This document shows, one piece after another, positions 56,972-64,000 of a stretch of DNA of 64,000 bases. The stretch lies in the NCBI GenBank assembly GCA_019931105.1, contig JAIOUW010000002.1:620001-684000 (forward strand). Direction: 5' to 3'. The notes beneath the pieces are model-generated. The model saw only the letters and a list, made by a program, of their open reading frames with translations, was not told where the DNA came from and did no database searches. The stretch's first letter is position 1; each line of letters starts with the position of its first letter. A program made the translations under genes and the position numbers. This stretch comes from Flavobacteriaceae bacterium NBU2977 (lineage in GTDB: Bacteria > Bacteroidota > Bacteroidia > Flavobacteriales > Flavobacteriaceae).

Positions 56972-59347
56972 ATGACCAAAGACAAGATTATTGCCTTCTT
57001 GCTTCTCTCTTTTTCCGTTTGCCTTTCATTCGCACAAAATCGCTTTACCATTAGCGGCACCATATCAGAAGCTACAAGCAATGAAACCTTGATCGGCGTT
57101 ACCATCGCGATCCCAGAACTTAGAACAGGGGTAACGACCAACGAATACGGCTTTTACTCCATAACCTTGCCCGAGGGCGAATATCAAGTTCAGGTGAGCT
57201 ATTTGGGTTTCCAAGACATTGTTGAGCAAATTGTGCTCACCGAAGACCGTAAGATCAATTTTCAGTTGTTAGAGGAGGCAGAGCAGCTTGAAGAAGTGGT
57301 GGTAACCGAAAATATAGAGCAACTTGACATTCGAAAACCACAAATGAGCGTGAATACCATGACCGCGGCGACAATAAAAAAGATTCCCGTTATACTGGGT
57401 GAAGCCGATGTGATCAAGTCCATTATTTTGCTTCCCGGGGTAACGAATGCAGGCGAGGGTGCTTCAGGTTTCAATGTACGTGGAGGGGCAGTCGACCAAA
57501 ACCTGATCCTTCTCGATGAGGCAACCATTTTCAATTCATCGCACCTTTTCGGGTTCTTCTCGGTATTCAATCCCGATGCGATAAAAGATATAAAACTTTA
57601 TAAAGGCGGAATTCCCGCAAGATATGGCGGACGGGTCTCCTCGGTGCTCGACATATTTCAGAAAGAAGGCAATAGCAAGGCTTTTCATGCCAATGGCGGC
57701 ATTGGGGCCGTGGCCAGCCGATTGTTGTTGGAAGGCCCTATTATAAAGGATAAATCTGCCTTTTTAATTGGTGGAAGAGGCTCGTATGCGCACCTTTTCC
57801 TTCCATTGTTCGATATTGACAATACGGCCTATTTTTATGACCTGAATACCAAGATCAACTACAATATTAACGACCGAAACAGTATTTTTTTATCAGGATA
57901 CTTTGGCAGGGATGTTTTCGGGATCAGCGAAAGTTTTGTCAATACCTACGGAAACGCCCTGGTAAACTTCAGGTGGAACCATCTGTTTTCCGATAAATTG
58001 TTTTCCAACCTTTCCTTGATCTATTCCGATTATTACTATGGCCTGAAATTGGATTTCGTCGGATTTAACTGGAACTCTGGAATTCAGAACTTCAACCTAA
58101 AGTATGATCTTAAGAATTATGTCAGTGACAAATTACAGATCAACTATGGACTCAACAATATCTACTATCGGTTCAACCCTGGAAAAATAGAGCCCAGCAA
58201 CCCAAATTCAGGAATCATCGAAGAGCAACTGGTACAAAAATATGCGAATGAGTTTGCGGCCTACATTGATGTAGAACACAGTCTTACCGATAAATTAAGC
58301 GTCGGTTACGGACTTCGGTTCAGTAATTTTATTCGGTTGGGCCAAAACGAACTGAATGTTTACGCAAACGATAATCCGGTGTTTTATAACAGTGAGCTCA
58401 AAATATACCAAGAACAAGACCCATTGGAGACCATAGACCCTGGACGAAAAGGCAGCTTGGCCACTTTCAATAATTTCGAACCGAGATTTTCACTGGCCTA
58501 TACCTTCAATGACGATGCTTCATTCAAGGCCAGTTATACGCGTTTGGCACAATACCTTCATTTGATGTCAAATACCAGCTCGCCCACTCCACTGGATGTT
58601 TGGACCCCAAGCGGACCTTTTACTAAACCGCAGTTATTGGATCAATATGCCTTAGGTTACTTTAAAAATCTACAAAATGGGGATTATAGCTTAGAGTCGG
58701 AAGTCTTTTACAAAGATGTACAAAACCGAATCGATTATATCGACGGTGCCAACCTGATCGCCAACGATGCCATAGAGCAGGTGATCTTGAACGGTAAGGC
58801 ACGGGCCTATGGCCTCGAATTACTTCTGCGAAAAAACGAAGGCGACTTTCAAGGATGGTTGGCGTACACCCTTTCAAAATCGGAGCAAAAAACACCGGGA
58901 AGAACCCCTGAGGAAATCGGAATCAATAATGGGGCTTGGTATAATACACCCTATGACAAAACCCATGATGTTTCTTTTTACGGAAGTTACGACCTAAACG
59001 AAAAATGGAACTTCAACGCCAATTTCGTATTTCAGACCGGGCAACCCACAAACTATCCGATCGGGCAATTCGAGTTTCAAGGGGTGACCATTCCGTACTA
59101 CGGCCCTAGAAATACCGAACGCCTGCCTGCCTATCACCGACTCGATGTTTCCGCAACAATGAAGCCCCGCAAGAACAGAAACCGAAAATGGCAGGCCGAG
59201 TGGGTTTTCAGTATTTATAATGTTTACAACAGACGAAATGCGGCTTCCATTAATTTCAGTCGTAACCAAGATACCGGTGTAAACGAAGCGGTGCGCACTT
59301 CAATTTTCGGCATCGTACCGGCGGTAACCTATAATTTTAAGTTCTGA
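56972..59347 (+). CDS. TonB-dependent receptor with carboxypeptidase-like N-terminal domain
   Basis: A 791-aa outer-membrane receptor. The signal peptide ends FAQ near residue 22. Residues about 25-105 form a CarboxypepD-regulatory-like domain (FTISGTISEATSNETLIGV), followed by the plug (GFNVRGGAVDQNLILLDEA) and a 22-strand barrel ending in an aromatic-rich C-terminus (VTYNFKF). A TTG three codons upstream is open, but the ATG at 56972 begins the signal peptide. The DUF4249 lipoprotein gene follows after 3 bp and probably forms the extracellular partner. Ligand unknown. Confidence 0.92.
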   Translation: MTKDKIIAFLLLSFSVCLSFAQNRFTISGTISEATSNETLIGVTIAIPELRTGVTTNEYGFYSITLPEGEYQVQVSYLGFQDIVEQIVLTEDRKINFQLLEEAEQLEEVVVTENIEQLDIRKPQMSVNTMTAATIKKIPVILGEADVIKSIILLPGVTNAGEGASGFNVRGGAVDQNLILLDEATIFNSSHLFGFFSVFNPDAIKDIKLYKGGIPARYGGRVSSVLDIFQKEGNSKAFHANGGIGAVASRLLLEGPIIKDKSAFLIGGRGSYAHLFLPLFDIDNTAYFYDLNTKINYNINDRNSIFLSGYFGRDVFGISESFVNTYGNALVNFRWNHLFSDKLFSNLSLIYSDYYYGLKLDFVGFNWNSGIQNFNLKYDLKNYVSDKLQINYGLNNIYYRFNPGKIEPSNPNSGIIEEQLVQKYANEFAAYIDVEHSLTDKLSVGYGLRFSNFIRLGQNELNVYANDNPVFYNSELKIYQEQDPLETIDPGRKGSLATFNNFEPRFSLAYTFNDDASFKASYTRLAQYLHLMSNTSSPTPLDVWTPSGPFTKPQLLDQYALGYFKNLQNGDYSLESEVFYKDVQNRIDYIDGANLIANDAIEQVILNGKARAYGLELLLRKNEGDFQGWLAYTLSKSEQKTPGRTPEEIGINNGAWYNTPYDKTHDVSFYGSYDLNEKWNFNANFVFQTGQPTNYPIGQFEFQGVTIPYYGPRNTERLPAYHRLDVSATMKPRKNRNRKWQAEWVFSIYNVYNRRNAASINFSRNQDTGVNEAVRTSIFGIVPAVTYNFKF

Positions 59348-59350
59348 ACC

Positions 59351-60166
59351 ATGAAGAAATTGACTTTGGCCTTAGCTATTTTTCTTGCCCTTTCAGGATG
59401 CCAAGATGTAATTGAAGTCGATGTACCTGTAGATTCGCCTCGGCTTGTTATCGATGCAGTATTGCGAATGGACAATATTGATCAACCCAATACCGTGGTT
59501 CAAATAAGGGCAAGCGTTACCAGTTCATTTTTTGATGAAATCAACCCCGCTGTCTTAAATTCGATTTCGATTACAAACTTAGAATCGAACACTGTGGTAA
59601 ACTTGACCGAACAAACACCCGGATCAGGTATTTACCGTGCCGACATACCAACGAACAGATTGGTCGAAGGCACTTCAAGACTTTCTATAAACTATCGTGA
59701 TGAACTATATGAGGCCGAAGCCATTTTTGTGCCTTCGGCGCCTATTGATGAATTGCGTCAAGGCACATCCACTCTTTTTACCGGTGAGGAAACGGAGATT
59801 GTTTTGACTTTTACCGATGCGCCGGATCGTGTCGATTTTTACCTTTTCGACTTTGATTTTAATGAATATTTGGTTTCCGAGGATACATTTTACCCCGGTC
59901 AACCTTTTCAATTCTCATATTTCTACGATAGCGAGCTTGCGCCCCAGACCATTTTGGATATTTCGATTTTGGGCGTTGACGAACAATTCTACAATTACAT
60001 GAATCAGATAATTCTGCAAAGTGGTGGCGAACAGGGTCCCTTTCAGACTCCTGCGGCCACGGTTAAGGGCAACATCGTCAATATCACGAACCCTGACAAC
60101 TTTGCCCTTGGATATTTTGCCATCAGTCAAGCATTCACCGCTTCTCTTGAAGTTGCCGAAAACTAG
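59351..60166 (+). CDS. DUF4249 family lipoprotein
   Basis: A 271-aa lipoprotein (lipobox LSGC, Cys17). The N-terminal half has an immunoglobulin-like beta fold typical of DUF4249 (DSPRLVIDAVL, then VVQIRASVTSSFFDE). The family regularly sits beside TonB-dependent receptors in Bacteroidota and is thought to be a surface accessory protein. Its stop overlaps the glycerate kinase stop by 4 bases on opposite strands. Confidence 0.85.
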   Translation: MKKLTLALAIFLALSGCQDVIEVDVPVDSPRLVIDAVLRMDNIDQPNTVVQIRASVTSSFFDEINPAVLNSISITNLESNTVVNLTEQTPGSGIYRADIPTNRLVEGTSRLSINYRDELYEAEAIFVPSAPIDELRQGTSTLFTGEETEIVLTFTDAPDRVDFYLFDFDFNEYLVSEDTFYPGQPFQFSYFYDSELAPQTILDISILGVDEQFYNYMNQIILQSGGEQGPFQTPAATVKGNIVNITNPDNFALGYFAISQAFTASLEVAEN

Positions 60167-61305
60167 GTCGTTCCAAAGTGTTGGATCTTCATAAAATGAT
60201 CATAAATCTTTTTTTCGATCAACCTACGTGCATGTGCCATATTATAGGCCAGTGATTTATCGGTATCGCTTACCTCCAAGGCCGCTTCAATGCCCATGGC
60301 TTGTAGGTTTTCATGGTCGATTTCAAGTTGTCCGCATACAGCGAGGACAGGAATATTGTAATGTGAGCCCATTTTGACCACCCCCTGCACCAACTTTCCG
60401 TTCAAAGTCTGATCATCGAACTTTCCTTCCCCGGTAATGATATAATCAAACTTTTTTTCTTCAAGCAATTTTGTAACTCCGGCCACATTCATAACGAAAT
60501 CGATTCCCGAAATAAATTCCGCCGCCAAAAATGTCCTTAACCCATAAGCCGTTCCCCCGGCGGCACCAGACCCAGTGTCGAAAGCGGCATCGACGGCCAT
60601 CTCTTTTTTTACCACTTCGGAAAAATGTTTCAGTCCGCTGTCCAGTTTCTCTATTTGTTTATCGGTGGCCCCTTTTTGCTTCGCATAGGTATGGGCCGCA
60701 CCGTTTTTGCCAAACAACGGATTGTCAACGTCGTTCACGGCAAAAACGGAAAAATCCGAAGGTAAACTTACATCAGTACTCTCAATGGACGCTACTCTGG
60801 AAAGATTCTTGCCTATGGGCTCTAGCTCATTACCGTAGCTATCCAAAAACCGGTAGCCAAATGCAGCGGCCATACCCATACCCGCGTCATTGGTAGCACT
60901 TCCCCCTAGCCCAATATAAATTTCCGTTATACCTTGGTCCAGGGCATCCTTGATTTCAAGACCGGTACCATAGGTCGTAGTATCCATGGCACTTCTTTCT
61001 TTTGGCGATAACAATTCAAGTCCCGAGGCTTTTGCCAATTCGATAAATGCCCTTCCGCCTTTTTCATCTAATAGGTAGTTGGATTTTATTTTTCTTCCCA
61101 GCGGATCCAAAGTGTTCAAATGGATTTCAGTGCATACGATATTCTGGGAAATCGCCTTGAGAAAACCATCACCTCCATCCGATGCCAAAACTGAAACGAA
61201 GTCTGCCTTGGGGCATGCCTTTTTAACACCACACTTTAAGGCATCTATAACACCCTGGGCCGTAAGAGACCCCTTGAATTTATCGGGTATAAGAAGTATT
61301 CTCAT
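60163..61305 (-). CDS. Glycerate kinase, GlxK type
   Basis: Phosphorylates glycerate, usually to 2-phosphoglycerate in the family with this fold. The 380-aa protein begins MRILLIPDKFKGSLTA and has SDGGDGFL and LGGSATNDAGMGMA, the family hallmarks. The frame is open 24 codons further upstream (to 61377), but the family start is the ATG at 61305, and the longer form would run into the divergent DUF6095 gene. Confidence 0.93.
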   Translation of the reverse strand: MRILLIPDKFKGSLTAQGVIDALKCGVKKACPKADFVSVLASDGGDGFLKAISQNIVCTEIHLNTLDPLGRKIKSNYLLDEKGGRAFIELAKASGLELLSPKERSAMDTTTYGTGLEIKDALDQGITEIYIGLGGSATNDAGMGMAAAFGYRFLDSYGNELEPIGKNLSRVASIESTDVSLPSDFSVFAVNDVDNPLFGKNGAAHTYAKQKGATDKQIEKLDSGLKHFSEVVKKEMAVDAAFDTGSGAAGGTAYGLRTFLAAEFISGIDFVMNVAGVTKLLEEKKFDYIITGEGKFDDQTLNGKLVQGVVKMGSHYNIPVLAVCGQLEIDHENLQAMGIEAALEVSDTDKSLAYNMAHARRLIEKKIYDHFMKIQHFGTT

Positions 61306-61371
61306 TAAATAAGTGGGTTTTGAACTCTTTAAATATAATCCTTTATGGGTACATTTGGGAAACCAAAAAAT

Positions 61372-61596
61372 ATGCATACCGACAAGACCTTACTCGTCAA
61401 AGGAATCAAACATATTGCCTATACCGTTTTCTTGATGTTTCTCGCGCCAGTGGTAATGTACCAAGCCTTTAAAAATGAAGGGCATCCTTGGTTCTGGCCG
61501 GTTGCCATCTTGGGCGGAATACTGGCCATTGCCGCCATTGCCCTCGGTTTTTACAGTATCAAATTAATACTTGATGCGCTATTCAAAAAAAAGTAA
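61372..61596 (+). CDS. DUF6095 family small membrane protein
   Basis: A 74-aa protein with two membrane segments (about 13-30 and 41-66) and a lysine-rich end. It matches a small family of flavobacteria that I recognise as DUF6095. The frame is open from an ATG at 61345; the ATG at 61372 gives the typical short, lysine-containing N-terminus. Function unknown. It is divergent from glycerate kinase with 66 bases between starts. Confidence 0.75.
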   Translation: MHTDKTLLVKGIKHIAYTVFLMFLAPVVMYQAFKNEGHPWFWPVAILGGILAIAAIALGFYSIKLILDALFKKK

Positions 61597-61612
61597 ATGA
61601 TCTAGGGTATTT

Positions 61613-62299
61613 CTATTTTTTGGTCTTGGATTTCCCTTTCCACTTATTCGTCAATTCGAAATAATCATATTCCAAAGCAGAATTCTGTCTTTTTAGACGG
61701 CCCGCGGCAAACGCCCTGAGCAATATATCCTCGATAAGATAGTCTTCTTCCACTTGATCGGGGCGATATTCTTCTTTTAGGCTTATGTTGAATAAACTGG
61801 CCGTAGTGTTGTACCAAAACGCCCGCCAACCGTTTCTCAGTTCTTTTACAAGATCGAAGGCGGTGATTCCGGTCTGCCGATGGACGAGTTTTACCAAAAT
61901 CTGACCTTCCGTTCGTGTCAATTTTTTCAATTCTTCAGAAAATTCCCCTTCGATGTACCGTTGTATTTTTTTGGTATATTTTTTCCGATTACGTTTCTTC
62001 GTAATCTTCGAAAGACTATCATTGAGTTCTACCAAACGTTCGGCGGCCAATTTGGCATACGGAAAAACCTTGATGGTCTTTCTACGAAGTATATAGTAAC
62101 GTAGCTTTTCCTCATAATTTGGAAAGGAAAGCTTATTGAAAACATAAACCTCATCAAGATCGATCGCAGTACGGAAGATCGAATCACCCTCCATGATGAT
62201 CATTTTCTCTTGAACGGAATCCAAGGGTTCTTCAGGAATCTGGGCCATCCCAAGAAAAACCATAAAACCCAATATATATATGAAAAGGTGTTTTTTCAT
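61613..62299 (-). CDS. DUF4294 family exported protein
   Basis: A 228-aa protein with a signal peptide (ending GMAQ), then a helical, strongly basic region (RRKTIKVFPYAKLAAERL, TKKRNRKKYTKKIQRYIEGEF) and the family-typical LVKLVHRQTGITAFDLVKELRNGW. Its function is unknown; flavobacteria usually keep it beside an M42 peptidase, as here. The first ATG (62299) is preferred over a TTG two codons earlier. Confidence 0.82.
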   Translation of the reverse strand: MKKHLFIYILGFMVFLGMAQIPEEPLDSVQEKMIIMEGDSIFRTAIDLDEVYVFNKLSFPNYEEKLRYYILRRKTIKVFPYAKLAAERLVELNDSLSKITKKRNRKKYTKKIQRYIEGEFSEELKKLTRTEGQILVKLVHRQTGITAFDLVKELRNGWRAFWYNTTASLFNISLKEEYRPDQVEEDYLIEDILLRAFAAGRLKRQNSALEYDYFELTNKWKGKSKTKK

Positions 62300-62376
62300 C
62301 TTCAAAACGACAACAAAAGCCCTGCCAAAATTACGATAATAAACTGCGGTTATTATTAATTAAAAGTGAATATTGC

Positions 62377-62384
62377 TAAGTTTG
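62377..62384 (+). promoter_or_regulatory. -7 box TAAGTTTG upstream of the M42 peptidase
   Basis: An exact TAnnTTTG match 19 bases before the ATG at 62404, in the 104-bp divergent region with DUF4294. No -33 TTG was found. Confidence 0.55.
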
Positions 62385-62403
62385 TAAACAAATAAACTCG
62401 AAA

Positions 62404-63492
62404 ATGGCCAATAAGAAAATACTTACCAAAAAATCTCTCGATTTCTTCGAAAAATACCTGAACAACGCATCGCCTACCGGTTATGAATGGGAAGGGCAAA
62501 AACTTTGGATGGACTACCTGAAACCCTACGTGGATACCTTTATAACAGATACTTATGGTACGGCGGTTGGTGTTATCAATCCAGATGCCAAATATAAAGT
62601 CGTCATTGAAGGGCACTCCGACGAGATTTCGTGGTACGTAAACTATATTACCGACAATGGGCTTATTTACGTAATCCGTAATGGAGGCAGCGACCACCAA
62701 ATAGCTCCCTCTAAGTGGGTGAACATCCATACCAAAAAAGGTATTGTCGAAGGTATTTTCGGGTGGCCTGCGATCCATACCCGAAGCAGGACAAAAGAGG
62801 AGCCCCCGAAGCTTGATAACATTACGATCGATGTAGGTGCCAAGAATAAAGAAGAGGTCGAAAAATTGGGCGTTCATGTAGGTTGTGTTATTACATACCC
62901 AGATGGGTTCAAAGTGTTGAACAAAGACAAGTTCGTTTGCAGGGCCATCGATAATCGAGCTGGTGGGTTTATGATTGCCGAAGTGGCACGATTAATTCAT
63001 GAAAACAAGAAAAAACTCCCGTTCGGACTCTATATCACCAATTCGGTCCAAGAAGAAATCGGGTTACGCGGAGCCGAGATGATTACCAACAGGATCAAGC
63101 CCGATGTAGCGATCATCACCGATGTCTGTCATGATACCACGACCCCGATGATCGAGAAAAAGACCCAGGGGCATACCGAAATCGGCGCAGGACCCGTAAT
63201 TTCTTACGCACCGGCGGTTCAGAACAAGTTGCGCGAGCGCATCATCGAAACGGCCGAGGCCAAAAAGATACCCTTTCAACGATTGGCGGCCTCAAGATCC
63301 ACGGGAACCGACACCGACGCATTTGCCTACAGTAATGGTGGCGTTGCATCGGCATTGATATCGCTGCCGCTTCGTTATATGCATACCACCGTGGAAACGG
63401 TACATCGAGACGATGTGGAGAATGTAATCCGTTTGATGTATGAGACCTTGCTGACCATCAAATCGGGCGAAACGTTCAGTTATTTTGAATGA
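62404..63492 (+). CDS. M42 family metallopeptidase (glutamyl aminopeptidase-like)
   Basis: A 362-aa dinuclear zinc or cobalt aminopeptidase, usually a cytoplasmic dodecamer. Metal ligands appear in IEGHSDEI, CRAIDNRAGG, SVQEEIGLRGAEM (with the catalytic Glu pair), ITDVCHD and the C-terminal RYMHTTVETV. It would trim peptides. It is followed by a NUDIX gene after 43 bp. Confidence 0.93.
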   Translation: MANKKILTKKSLDFFEKYLNNASPTGYEWEGQKLWMDYLKPYVDTFITDTYGTAVGVINPDAKYKVVIEGHSDEISWYVNYITDNGLIYVIRNGGSDHQIAPSKWVNIHTKKGIVEGIFGWPAIHTRSRTKEEPPKLDNITIDVGAKNKEEVEKLGVHVGCVITYPDGFKVLNKDKFVCRAIDNRAGGFMIAEVARLIHENKKKLPFGLYITNSVQEEIGLRGAEMITNRIKPDVAIITDVCHDTTTPMIEKKTQGHTEIGAGPVISYAPAVQNKLRERIIETAEAKKIPFQRLAASRSTGTDTDAFAYSNGGVASALISLPLRYMHTTVETVHRDDVENVIRLMYETLLTIKSGETFSYFE

Positions 63493-63535
63493 TGCCGTAT
63501 AGATCCTTTTTTGGGGAGGAAGTTTTCTGATTTCT

Positions 63536-64000
63536 ATGGATGAACTTGTTGACATTCTCGATTCGGAAGGGAAATACACGGGAAAGACTGCCCTTAAATC
63601 GGAGGCGCATCGCCAAGGATTGTTTCACCCCACCGTTCATATTTGGTTTTATACCAAAAATGGTCAATTATTGATTCAACAACGTGCAAAAACAAAGGAT
63701 ACCCACCCCCTGCTATGGGACGTTTCAGTGGCCGGACATGTTGGTGCGGGTGAAGATATCGAGCTTTCGGCCATTAGGGAGATTCAAGAGGAAATAGGGC
63801 TTGCCGTATCAATAAACGGTCTTGACTTCATTGGCACCGTGAAAGAAGTACATAAAATCGCCGAAGATTTTACAGATTGCGAGTTCCATCATATCTTTTT
63901 GAGCGAATTGAAAGTACCTTTGAAAAGTTTAAAAAGACAAGTAAACGAAGTGCAGGCTTTGCGGCTTATTCCCTTAACACAATTTTCAGAAGAGACCTGG
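63536..64000 (+). CDS. NUDIX hydrolase (partial, cut by window end)
   Basis: An open frame of 155 codons running off the window. The NUDIX box is complete and fits the G-x5-E-x7-REUxEExGU pattern: GHVGAGE...REIQEEIGL. The N-terminal part (VDILDSEGKYTGKTALKSEAH) resembles the isopentenyl-diphosphate isomerase-like or YfcD-type NUDIX group. The start is the ATG at 63536. The C-terminus is missing. Confidence 0.88.
   Translation, partial: MDELVDILDSEGKYTGKTALKSEAHRQGLFHPTVHIWFYTKNGQLLIQQRAKTKDTHPLLWDVSVAGHVGAGEDIELSAIREIQEEIGLAVSINGLDFIGTVKEVHKIAEDFTDCEFHHIFLSELKVPLKSLKRQVNEVQALRLIPLTQFSEETW

Overview
This window is ordinary chromosome from a member of the Bacteroidota, most likely a Flavobacteriaceae. 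The grounds are the gene families (PorD/DUF4835, DUF6090, DUF6095, DUF4294, DUF4249 beside a TonB-dependent receptor, a GAPDH with an N-terminal extension), the lack of Shine-Dalgarno sequences, and the repeated promoter -7 motif TAnnTTTG just upstream of genes. No rRNA, tRNA, CRISPR array, transposase or prophage was seen.

Layout. 1-9.9 kb: two Gfo/Idh/MocA oxidoreductases, pcm, then a tight plus-strand run (3-hydroxyacyl-CoA dehydrogenase, DUF1015, YggS, a DnaQ/GIY-YIG fusion, a K+ channel, miaA, gluconokinase) that ends at a hairpin. 9.97-22.5 kb: a minus-strand housekeeping block (OmpR-type two-component pair, coaE, YbbR, glycosyltransferase, fabI, recN, porD, coaBC, rpoZ, bamD, dapA). 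22.6-25.0 kb: a 5'-nucleotidase split over two genes, and NIPSNAP. 25.0-32.3 kb: a minus-strand amine-catabolism cluster (ethanolamine-type permease, glutamine-synthetase-like ligase, Fe-alcohol dehydrogenase, class I glutamine amidotransferase, aldehyde dehydrogenase). It looks like a gamma-glutamylation route turning ethanolamine into glycine and is broken up by dispersed inverted repeats and a GIY-YIG gene with an in-frame stop. 32.5-42.4 kb: DUF6090, a membrane cyclase, M23 peptidase, ligA, LOG protein, prmC, ribD, a HAD hydrolase, a DMT transporter, YigZ and a thioesterase. 42.6-49.9 kb: dnaA, LMW phosphatase, an RsmI-like methylase, cell-wall lytic enzymes (mltG and a lysozyme-like protein), dapF and HtrA. 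50-56.9 kb: gapA, trmD, rplS, a 620-bp gap with an orphan terminator (candidate small RNA), and monomeric isocitrate dehydrogenase. 57-64 kb: TonB receptor plus DUF4249 lipoprotein, glycerate kinase, small DUF proteins, an M42 peptidase and a NUDIX hydrolase cut by the window end.

The points most worth following are the proposed gamma-glutamyl ethanolamine operon; the repeat family that brackets and partly encodes a GIY-YIG nuclease whose stop codon replaces the predicted catalytic glutamate; the orphan-terminator region between rplS and icd; and a second repeat family that abuts the start codons of two neighbouring genes.
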